A stretch of 24,534 nucleotides of DNA, taken from assembly GCA_002422865.1 (NCBI GenBank), contig DITN01000046.1, positions 23,237-47,770 on the forward strand, in the 5' to 3' direction. Position numbers and translations under genes: made by a program. This stretch comes from Bacteroidetes bacterium UBA6183 (GTDB lineage: Bacteria > Bacteroidota > Bacteroidia > UKL13-3). Below are positions 8,843-15,783 of the stretch, one piece after another (within the stretch, counting starts at the first letter, position 1; the number at the start of each line of letters is the position of its first letter). The notes under the pieces are model-generated. The model did not search any database. It saw only the letters and a program-made list of their open reading frames with translations, and had not been told where the DNA came from.

Positions 8843-9319
8843 ATGACAGTTAAATTAAAACACATTACCTACATCCTAACTATAACGAGCCTACTATTTA
8901 CAACGAGTACATTTGCTAAAAAACCACGCCCTAAAAAAGGAAAAGTTCCAGTGGTAAATGAACGTATTGAAATACAAAAACTAATTCAAGCTCAACAAAA
9001 ATCTTGGAATGAAGGAAAAATTGAAGCCTACATGCAAGGTTATTGGAACAACGATTCGTTAACCTTTGTGGGAAAACGAGGTGTTACGCGCGGGTGGAAA
9101 AACACCTTGGCCAACTACAAAAAATCATACCCTGATAAAAATGCAATGGGTAAACTGGAACTGCAAATTTTAAACATTAAACTGTTAGGTAAAGATGTGG
9201 CATTTGTAGTGGGTAAATGGGATCTAAAAAGAAATGCGGGAGATGTGGGCGGACACTTTACTCTTCTCATGCGTAAACTAAAAGGTAAGTGGTTAATTGT
9301 GGCCGATCATAGCAGTTAG
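8843..9319 (+). CDS. Exported DUF4440 / NTF2-like protein
   Basis: The 158-residue protein starts with a Sec signal peptide (TVKLKHITYILT, then a hydrophobic core and TFAKK, cleavage probably after about residue 25). A basic PRPKKGK linker follows. The rest fits the DUF4440 (NTF2-like/SnoaL superfamily) cone fold: an N-terminal helix with IQKLIQAQQKSWNEG, the DSLTFVGKRG segment, the GWKNTLANYKKSYPD helix and closing strands ending in KGKWLIVADHSS. Members include ketosteroid-isomerase-like proteins and many small binding proteins, so no reaction can be assigned. It is predicted periplasmic. Its TAG stop directly abuts the convergent DUF4249 gene stop at 9320, leaving no room for a separate terminator. 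Confidence 0.82.
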   Translation: MTVKLKHITYILTITSLLFTTSTFAKKPRPKKGKVPVVNERIEIQKLIQAQQKSWNEGKIEAYMQGYWNNDSLTFVGKRGVTRGWKNTLANYKKSYPDKNAMGKLELQILNIKLLGKDVAFVVGKWDLKRNAGDVGGHFTLLMRKLKGKWLIVADHSS

Positions 9320-10135
9320 TTATTCTTTAATTGGCACATTATAACGCTTAACATCATAAGCAGCAAATAAACCAAGTGCTCCTCCATTTATATTGGTTGG
9401 TAAATTAGCAGGCGGTGTACTAAACGGCCCACCTGAATTGCCTCTATTGTTCAATGCCAGGTAATACCTATTAACGGCCTCGTCTATTGAGCGAAAAACC
9501 AACAAGGCAGTATCATTAGGTTGTAAACGTAAAAAAGGCAACTCAAAAACATAAGGTTCGTTAATCACCGAGTTTCTGTTATCAAATAACACCCTTACAT
9601 CAAAAAGAGAGTCTTTTCCTTCTGTATCTTCTTGGTTTCTAAAACCAAAACGGAAATACGTATACTTGGTCCTTGGTCTATTATCTATAGCAAAAAAAGC
9701 CACAGCATATCCTTCTTCAATAAAACCTGATGCAGGTTTAAAATATGACACTACTGTATCCACATCAAACATTGGTTCGAGTGTGGAGCTTGAAGTATAC
9801 GTTACACCTTGATGCGTTACTTTCAAATTATATATTGCTCCGGCTGTACCAACAAATCCTAAAGAGGCCTTGTATATACCATTGCCAACATGATTAAACG
9901 TAACACCATTTACATCTACAACAGCATCCGTAATAAGTGGCGTTGAATTGGTATTATTAAAGTAGCCCACCGACTTAGTCAAGCGAATAAACGAACTATC
10001 AACCTCTGTGGTAACTTGTCCTTCTATCACAATTTTTTCTGCATTATCAGGCACATCAATGTCTATAACCTCTTCACACGATGTAAACATCAACCCAAAT
10101 AATAAACTGCTTATTAAAATTAAACTATTTTTCAT
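9320..10135 (-). CDS. DUF4249 family lipoprotein
   Basis: This 271-residue protein opens with a type II signal peptide and a lipobox (GLMFTSC, lipidated Cys20), followed by acidic residues EEVIDID. Acidic residues right after the Cys resemble the Bacteroidota lipoprotein export signal for the cell surface, but that is inference. The body, starting IVIEGQVTTEVDSSFIRLT, has the beta-rich N terminus I associate with DUF4249. It lies 8 bp downstream of a TonB-dependent receptor gene on the same strand. DUF4249 genes commonly follow such receptors in Bacteroidota, in a SusD-like partner arrangement. The likely role is a surface accessory of an outer-membrane transporter; the substrate is unknown. 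The stop codon abuts the convergent gene stop. Confidence 0.85.
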   Translation of the reverse strand: MKNSLILISSLLFGLMFTSCEEVIDIDVPDNAEKIVIEGQVTTEVDSSFIRLTKSVGYFNNTNSTPLITDAVVDVNGVTFNHVGNGIYKASLGFVGTAGAIYNLKVTHQGVTYTSSSTLEPMFDVDTVVSYFKPASGFIEEGYAVAFFAIDNRPRTKYTYFRFGFRNQEDTEGKDSLFDVRVLFDNRNSVINEPYVFELPFLRLQPNDTALLVFRSIDEAVNRYYLALNNRGNSGGPFSTPPANLPTNINGGALGLFAAYDVKRYNVPIKE

Positions 10136-10143
10136 GACTGTGA

Positions 10144-12537
10144 TTAGAATTTAAAGTTATACGTAACAGATGGAACAAAGGTGAACAAATAGGTTTTCAC
10201 CGCTTCATTTTTACCCGTATCTTCATTGGTTCTAAATGCTATACTATATGGATTTTTCCTTCCATAGGCATTGTAAACAGAAAACACCCAACTACCCTCA
10301 AACTTTCTTTTTGAAAATACCCAAAGTGGCTTAGCCTCTGTTTTCTTTTGATTTAGAGTTAAAGATAAATCCATACGGTGATATGCCGGTACACGTGCAC
10401 TATTTCTGGCACCATATTCAATTACTCTATTACCTTCAAACTCGAAATAGGCAACCGCGGGTGTATACGTATCTCCTGTAGCATAAATAAAATTAGCCGA
10501 CATACTTAAACGTTTTGTAAACTCATGGCTTACAACAAAAGTTAAATAATGTCTTCTATCAAATCTGAAATTATACCACTCGTTATTATTCACTCCATCA
10601 ACTTTTCTTTCAGATTTTGATAGGGTATAACTCACCCAACCTGTTGTTTTACCGCGTTGTTTGCGTAACAGCAGTTCTATACCGTAAGACCTTCCAATGC
10701 CTGGTAAAACTTGCGATTCAATGGCTTCATTAAACTGTACATCTGCATCATCCTTTAACTCCACCGTATTGCTCATGTGCTTGTAATAAACCTCCGCTGA
10801 TGCTTCAATGGAATTTTCACTGAAATTACGGAAATAACCTAATGCTACCTGATCAGCCATTTGTGGTTTAATGTACTTATCAGATGGTGTCCAAAACTCA
10901 GCACCTATACTAGCGTTGGTTGTTTGTATTAAATGCATGTATTGAAACATGCGATTATAAGACCCCTTAACTGAGCTATTTGCATTAATTACATAAGTTA
11001 AAGCCAAACGTGGCTCTAATCCAAAATAAGTATTATACACTTTATTCCAATCATGGTTTGTTGTGTCTATAATAGGTGATGTATTAATAAACCCATTATT
11101 GAAATACGTTGGTTTACCTCCTGCGTAAATCAACTCGCGGCCTTTACCTACGTTTTGAAACATAGACAAACGAGCACCATATTCGGTTGATAAACGATTA
11201 TTAATTTTTAAAGCATGACTAATGTATACTCCATAATCTAGCGCACGTTTTGCAGGCAATACATCTTTTAAAATAATAGACTCAGATGTAATGGGATTGA
11301 CCTCTCCTGGCGAGTAGGTATGATGGGTAGTGGCAAAACCGAACTTAATACTGTTTTTAGGATTTGCGAAATAGCTAAAATCTTGTTTTACACCCAAATC
11401 TGTTATAAAATTTAAACGTGTTAGGTTTAAATTTGGCGAAATATTAAAATCAACATTATAGTTATACCTACTAAAAATTAAACTAGTGTTGGAAAACATA
11501 CGCGAGCTAAAAATGTGGTTCCAACGTAATGTTGCTGTTTGATTACCCCAACCTAAACCAAATAAACTTCCTGTCCCTAAGTTGTCTCTGCCAATGTATC
11601 CGGATAAAAACAATTTGTTCTTATCATTTAAAACAAAGTTAGTTTTGATGTTTAAATCACCAAAATATGCTGTCACATCTTTAGTTTGTTCTGTTAATGG
11701 AAAAAACACATCAAAGTAACTTCTCCTGCCGGAAATCATAAATGAACTTTTATCTTTTTGTATAGGCCCTTCAATTGTTAAACGCGATGATAATACCCCA
11801 ATGCCACCACTAACACTGTATTGTTTTGAGTTACCGTCTTTCATGCGAACATCTAATACAGAAGCTAATCGGCCACCATAATTTGCAGGAATACCGCCTT
11901 TATAAATTTCAAAATCTTTTATGGCATCGCCATTAAATACAGAGAAAAAACCAACAACATGAGAAGGATTATACACCACTGCTTCATCTAATTGTACCAA
12001 GTTATGATCTACATTACCTCCACGCACAATAAATAAAGTATTTCCGTCACCCGCAGCTTGTATACCCGGTAAAAGTTGGATAGCCTTAATAACATCAACC
12101 TCCCCCAGTAAAATGGGAATTTTCTTTACTTCTTTGATATCCATTTTAACCACACTCATTTTGGTTGATTCAACATTTGAGGAATTTGGTCTGTCGGCAG
12201 TAACTGTTAGCTCATTCAATTCGCGTTTATCTTCTACCAGCTCTACTTTTAAAGATACATTTCCATTAGTTAGATCTATGGTTCTGGTTTGAGTAACATA
12301 ACCAACATAAGAATACACAATATTATATTTACCTCTTGGAAGGTTTAAAGAATAATATCCATAAGAATTGCTTGCCACTCCGGTTTTTAACTCGGTAACT
12401 GATACAGAGACTCCGATAAGATCTTCTCCGTTTTTTATATCTTTAACTGTACCACTTAAAGTATATTTTTGAACTTGGGCTTGAAGTGTTGCTCCCGTTA
12501 ACAAAAACAGGTTAAACAATATGACTAGATTTTTCAC
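10144..12537 (-). CDS. TonB-dependent outer-membrane receptor with carboxypeptidase-regulatory-like domain
   Basis: I chose the GTG at 12537 (797 aa), because it puts the signal peptide KNLVILFNLFLLTGATLQAQ right at the N terminus. A TTG at 12621 would add 28 residues ahead of it and is unlikely. Domains in order from the GTG: signal peptide to about residue 22; a carboxypeptidase-regulatory-like beta-sandwich (YTLSGTVKD... to about 110); a plug domain with VDVIKAIQLLPGIQAAGDG, FIVRGGNVDHNLVQLDEA and GGIPANYGGRLASVLD; and a 22-stranded-type barrel to the C terminus, which ends in aromatic F (YNFKF) as outer-membrane barrels do. It imports an unknown ligand using TonB energy. It lacks the hallmarks of SusC and pairs with the DUF4249 lipoprotein downstream. 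The 183-bp gap to the permease gene suggests its own promoter. Confidence 0.9.
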   Translation of the reverse strand: MKNLVILFNLFLLTGATLQAQVQKYTLSGTVKDIKNGEDLIGVSVSVTELKTGVASNSYGYYSLNLPRGKYNIVYSYVGYVTQTRTIDLTNGNVSLKVELVEDKRELNELTVTADRPNSSNVESTKMSVVKMDIKEVKKIPILLGEVDVIKAIQLLPGIQAAGDGNTLFIVRGGNVDHNLVQLDEAVVYNPSHVVGFFSVFNGDAIKDFEIYKGGIPANYGGRLASVLDVRMKDGNSKQYSVSGGIGVLSSRLTIEGPIQKDKSSFMISGRRSYFDVFFPLTEQTKDVTAYFGDLNIKTNFVLNDKNKLFLSGYIGRDNLGTGSLFGLGWGNQTATLRWNHIFSSRMFSNTSLIFSRYNYNVDFNISPNLNLTRLNFITDLGVKQDFSYFANPKNSIKFGFATTHHTYSPGEVNPITSESIILKDVLPAKRALDYGVYISHALKINNRLSTEYGARLSMFQNVGKGRELIYAGGKPTYFNNGFINTSPIIDTTNHDWNKVYNTYFGLEPRLALTYVINANSSVKGSYNRMFQYMHLIQTTNASIGAEFWTPSDKYIKPQMADQVALGYFRNFSENSIEASAEVYYKHMSNTVELKDDADVQFNEAIESQVLPGIGRSYGIELLLRKQRGKTTGWVSYTLSKSERKVDGVNNNEWYNFRFDRRHYLTFVVSHEFTKRLSMSANFIYATGDTYTPAVAYFEFEGNRVIEYGARNSARVPAYHRMDLSLTLNQKKTEAKPLWVFSKRKFEGSWVFSVYNAYGRKNPYSIAFRTNEDTGKNEAVKTYLFTFVPSVTYNFKF

Positions 12538-12542
12538 GGCTG

Positions 12543-12550
12543 CGAAAATA
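12543..12550 (-). promoter_or_regulatory. Possible -7 element upstream of the TonB receptor
   Basis: On the minus strand TATTTTCG matches TAnnTTTG with one mismatch and ends 5 bases before the GTG start. It would give a nearly leaderless transcript, so the call is weak. Confidence 0.2.
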
Positions 12551-12720
12551 CTACAACTAACTCCAATTAAAAGATTTATAGATAAAGCGAAAGAATTTAT
12601 AGGTAAACGGAGATTTAACAATACGAAAGGTAAATCAACTCATAAATTTATTCTTAATCAGTTATGTCCTACATTACCATGTTTTATGAAACTCAGAGGA
12701 GTTAAACTAAACTCTTGTAG

Positions 12721-14397
12721 TTACTTATTTAACTTGCTATGTGCTTTTCCGTAAAGCAAATAAATAATCAAACCAAACAATAACCATAATAAAAACGCTG
12801 CCCAATTGGTAAAGTTTAATTGGGTCATTAAATAAAAATTGGTTACCATACCTAATACAGGAATGGTACTAAAGCGCTTTAAAAAAGTAAGTACGCTTAA
12901 TACTATAAACAACAACCAAAAAGCTAAAGTTGGCCAGTTTTCACGCAAACCAATATTCATAAATGTTTGGGTGTCATCAAACACAATAAACAGATACAAA
13001 CTAACCAAACATAAAATAGGCACCAATAACCTACCGTTAATGTATGGAACTTTGAATCCAACATGGTATTGATTGCTGTGCGATTCCATCCTGATTACTC
13101 CTGCATTAACTATTACAAAAGCAAACAAGGTTCCTATGCTTGATAAATCAGTAACCTCTTTTAAGTTTAAAAACAGAGCGGGAACTGCTACGAATAAACC
13201 GGTAACTATGGTACTAAATGCAGGTGTTTTAAATTTAGGATGTATGTTGCTAAAACGTTTGGGTAATAGCCCATCACGGCTCATACTCATCCAAATGCGT
13301 GGTTGCCCATTTTGGAAAACCAATAATACACTGGCCATGGCTATTACTGCACTCACAGCAACAATTCCACTCATCCAATTTACATGCAATAAATCAAACA
13401 CGTGCGCTAATGGATCGCCAACAGCCAATTCTTTATAGCTCACCATACCAGTTAACGATAATGAAATTAACATGTATAAAATGGTACAAATGGTTAATGA
13501 TGCTATCATGGCTTTAGGTAAATCGCGTTTAGGGTCCTTACACTCTTCAGCTGTTGTGGCCAAAGCATCAAAACCAATATATGCAAAAAACACCGATGCC
13601 ACACCTTGTAAAACACCTTTAAAACCATTTGGGGCAAACGGACTCCAATTATCTGGGTTTACATAAAATGCACCTACAATTATTACCAATACAATAACAA
13701 TTAACTTCAGGCCTACAAAATAATTTCCAACGGTTTTGGTTTCGTGTACACCACGGTATATTAAAGCCGTAATGGCAAATACAATTCCCAATGCGGGTAA
13801 ATCACAAATAAGTTTTAATCCAAAAACTTCGGGTGCGGTTTGCCAAGCCAAATGTTGTTGCTGTAAATAATGTGTTAAGGTTTGGTTTGATGCCAAAAGA
13901 GATGTTGCCTCTGCAAAACCATTTTTAGCGCTTAAATAATCCATGGTTAAATATTCCGGGATATGCCACCCAATACCATCCATTAAGCCGGTAAAGTAAT
14001 CACTCCAACTGATGGCAACTACAATATTACCGATGGCATACTCTACAATTAAAGCCCAACCAATTATCCATGCTACAATTTCGCCAAACGATGCATAAGC
14101 ATAAGTGTAAGCACTACCAGAAATAGGAATACTACTGGCAAACTCGGCATAACTTAATGCAGAAAACGAACAAGCAATAGCAATAAATACAAATAATAAA
14201 ATTACAGCCGGACCACCACTTGCACTTGCATTACCAATGGTGCTAAATATGCCTGCGCCAATAATGGCCGCTATACCCAATGAGGTTAAATCGCGAAGCG
14301 TTAGCGTCTTTCTTAGCTTGTGTTCGCTATTTTGATTAGCTTCAGCTTCGTCTGCAATTTGTGCTATGGTTTTTCTTCTAAATAAAGGATTGCTCAC
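12721..14397 (-). CDS. APC superfamily amino acid permease (CAT/YfnA-like)
   Basis: This 558-residue inner-membrane transporter has the APC signature in TM1 (TSLGIAAIIGAGIFSTIG, around residues 37-54) and the TM3-region SGSAYTYAYASFGE segment. It has about 12-14 hydrophobic segments. Other conserved stretches are VFFAYIGFDALATTAEECK and a MSMSRDGLLPKRFSNIHPKFKTP loop, both typical of cationic amino acid transporter-like members. A longer loop after TM4 (about residues 133-180) separates two membrane blocks. The start is GTG at 14397 and gives SNPLFRRKTIAQ, a common N terminus in this group. It probably imports or exchanges amino acids with protons; specificity cannot be read off. It is downstream of the MetH half and the small Cys-rich membrane gene on the same strand, and may be co-transcribed. 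Confidence 0.92.
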   Translation of the reverse strand: MSNPLFRRKTIAQIADEAEANQNSEHKLRKTLTLRDLTSLGIAAIIGAGIFSTIGNASASGGPAVILLFVFIAIACSFSALSYAEFASSIPISGSAYTYAYASFGEIVAWIIGWALIVEYAIGNIVVAISWSDYFTGLMDGIGWHIPEYLTMDYLSAKNGFAEATSLLASNQTLTHYLQQQHLAWQTAPEVFGLKLICDLPALGIVFAITALIYRGVHETKTVGNYFVGLKLIVIVLVIIVGAFYVNPDNWSPFAPNGFKGVLQGVASVFFAYIGFDALATTAEECKDPKRDLPKAMIASLTICTILYMLISLSLTGMVSYKELAVGDPLAHVFDLLHVNWMSGIVAVSAVIAMASVLLVFQNGQPRIWMSMSRDGLLPKRFSNIHPKFKTPAFSTIVTGLFVAVPALFLNLKEVTDLSSIGTLFAFVIVNAGVIRMESHSNQYHVGFKVPYINGRLLVPILCLVSLYLFIVFDDTQTFMNIGLRENWPTLAFWLLFIVLSVLTFLKRFSTIPVLGMVTNFYLMTQLNFTNWAAFLLWLLFGLIIYLLYGKAHSKLNK

Positions 14398-14448
14398 AGT
14401 AAAATTATTTAGAGCAATATATATTTTTTGAAAACAGTTTGCACAGAA

Positions 14449-14589
14449 TTATTTTTTTGCAACAGTTGGATGATGACTGCACTTGCCACTCTCGCAGGTG
14501 TGTCCTTTGGCACTTCTAAAAAGTGTTCGGCCTAAATACCATGCAGCTGCCAATAAAATTACAGCAACAATAATTAACTGCACATCCAT
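14449..14589 (-). CDS. FeoB-associated-type Cys-rich small membrane protein
   Basis: A 46-residue ORF, ATG at 14589 to TAA at 14449, has one N-terminal transmembrane helix (about residues 4-19, VQLIIVAVILLAAAWY). It then has LGRTLFRSAKG and a short cysteine/histidine tail, THT-like CESGKCSHH, giving C32, C37 and H39-H40. This layout matches the FeoB-associated Cys-rich membrane protein family, which often follows feoB and probably helps iron handling. No feoB lies in this window, which is unusual. The gene sits between the MetH half (53 bp upstream) and the permease (51 bp downstream) on the same strand. It is too short for standard ORF cut-offs and easily missed. The coding call rests on the coherent helix plus Cys/His tail; the link to iron is family inference. 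Confidence 0.75.
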   Translation of the reverse strand: MDVQLIIVAVILLAAAWYLGRTLFRSAKGHTCESGKCSHHPTVAKK

Positions 14590-14606
14590 ATCTAAATATT
14601 TATTAC

Positions 14607-14631
14607 GCTACATTGTACTATGCAATGTAGC
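14607..14631 (-). other. Perfect 9-bp hairpin between the MetH half and the small membrane gene
   Basis: GCTACATTG (14607-14615) and CAATGTAGC (14623-14631) form a 9-bp stem with a 7-base loop. Read on the minus strand it is 11 bases after the MetH-half stop codon. No T run follows on that strand, so it may be a processing or stability element or a weak terminator. Confidence 0.4.
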
Positions 14632-14642
14632 TTAGGTTAAAC

Positions 14643-15647
14643 TTAATTACTTGTTGCACCAATTTTGCGCGGTGCATAATTCGCAGCCATGTCAGCAATA
14701 GCCTTTATATGGTCAGGTGTTGTTCCACAACATCCACCCAAAATATTAACTAAACCTTCTTTACAAAACTCTTCTACTTGTTTAGCCATAGCAGCTGGGC
14801 TTTCGTCATACTGCCCCATTTCGTTTGGTAAACCAGCATTAGGATATGCACTTACATAAAATGGTGCATTGGTTGATAGTACTTGTAAATAAGGACGAAG
14901 TGCGCTTGCACCCAAAGCACAATTTAAACCAACACTTAACAGCGGTGCATGTTGCATTGATATTAAAAACGCTTCGGTAGTTTGGCCACTTAAAGTACGA
15001 CCAGAAGCATCGGTAATTGTACCACTAACCATTACCGGATAATTTTTTCCGGTTTCCTCCATGTATTCGTCAATTGCATACAAAGCAGCTTTTGCATTAA
15101 GGGTATCAAATATGGTTTCAACAAGAATAATATCAACTCCGCCTGCAACTAATCCTCTAACCTGCTCTTTATATGCTGCTACCAATTCATCAAAAGTAAC
15201 ACCACGGTAACCAGGGTCGTTTACATCAGGACTTAAAGATGCAGTGCGGTTCGTGGGACCCATGGCGCCTGCCACAAAACGTGGCTTATCTGGATTTTTT
15301 GCGGTGTATTCATCAGCAACCTCTTTGGCAATTTTAGCTGATTCATAATTTATTCGCCAAACCACATCAGCGCCTAATTCATAATCAGCTTGCGCAATGG
15401 TGGTTCCACTAAAAGTATTGGTTTCTACAATATCTGCTCCAGCATCAAAATATTGCGCATGTATCGCTTTAATTACGTCAGGTCGTGTAAATGAAAGTAA
15501 GTCATTATTACCTTTTAATGGTTTAACATGATTAGCCAATGACTCATCTCTAAAATCTTTTTCTTCCAAATTATAACGCTGAATCATAGTACCCATGGCA
15601 CCATCCAAAATTAAAATGCGTTTATTTAATAGTTCTTTTATATTCAT
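14643..15647 (-). CDS. metH: Homocysteine S-methyltransferase domain of a split cobalamin-dependent methionine synthase
   Basis: This 334-residue protein covers only the homocysteine-binding, zinc-containing first module of MetH (ILDGAMGTMIQRYNL... onward). Visible zinc ligands are C243 in GLNCALGA and the pair C306-C307 in GGCCGTTPDH. Other family motifs are ADIVETNTFSGTTIAQADY, GAMGPTNRTASLSPDV and ILVETIFDTLNAKAA. Full MetH is about 1200 residues with folate, cobalamin and activation modules; none follow here. Many Bacteroidota encode MetH as two genes, so this is most likely the N-terminal subunit, with the partner outside the window. The end after APRKIG is a natural domain boundary, not a frameshift. 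An autonomous methyltransferase (BHMT/MmuM-like) is possible, but the sequence looks closest to MetH. The FeoB-associated gene lies downstream. The start is ATG at 15647. Confidence 0.88.
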   Translation of the reverse strand: MNIKELLNKRILILDGAMGTMIQRYNLEEKDFRDESLANHVKPLKGNNDLLSFTRPDVIKAIHAQYFDAGADIVETNTFSGTTIAQADYELGADVVWRINYESAKIAKEVADEYTAKNPDKPRFVAGAMGPTNRTASLSPDVNDPGYRGVTFDELVAAYKEQVRGLVAGGVDIILVETIFDTLNAKAALYAIDEYMEETGKNYPVMVSGTITDASGRTLSGQTTEAFLISMQHAPLLSVGLNCALGASALRPYLQVLSTNAPFYVSAYPNAGLPNEMGQYDESPAAMAKQVEEFCKEGLVNILGGCCGTTPDHIKAIADMAANYAPRKIGATSN

Positions 15648-15656
15648 AACGAACTA

Positions 15657-15664
15657 CGAAGATA
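15657..15664 (-). promoter_or_regulatory. Possible promoter -7 element for the MetH-half operon
   Basis: On the minus strand TATCTTCG matches TAnnTTTG with one mismatch, 9 bases before the ATG. A TTT (bases 15685-15687) lies 20 bases further upstream at the expected -33 distance. Confidence 0.3.
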
Positions 15665-15750
15665 CTGTTTTTAGAGGTTTTATTAAACATCAACCAAAAC
15701 ATGACATTTAATGGTTTTAATAAAATATAGCTAACTGTCAATTATTTGAC

Positions 15751-15758
15751 TATCTTTG
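15751..15758 (+). promoter_or_regulatory. Bacteroidota-type -7 promoter element for the RNA helicase gene
   Basis: TATCTTTG is a perfect match to TAnnTTTG and lies 25 bases before the TTG start codon. I see no clear TTG at the -33 position, so recognition would rest mainly on the -7 box. It sits in the divergent gap with the MetH half. Confidence 0.5.
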
Positions 15759-15783
15759 CGCCTCATTTAACAAAAATCGTACA

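Noticed and set aside
12538..12621. 28-residue extension of the TonB receptor from a TTG
   Set aside because: It puts residues ahead of a clean signal peptide that starts at the GTG (12537).
12690..12714. AACTC-GAGTT-AACTC tripartite repeat that could form alternative hairpins
   Set aside because: Five-base arms in AT-rich DNA are expected by chance; there is no U run and no leader peptide, so I do not call an attenuator.
12521..12754. 77-residue + ORF across the TonB receptor start and the gap
   Set aside because: It has no motif, hydrophobic pattern or plausible context, and overlaps the well-supported receptor N terminus on the other strand.
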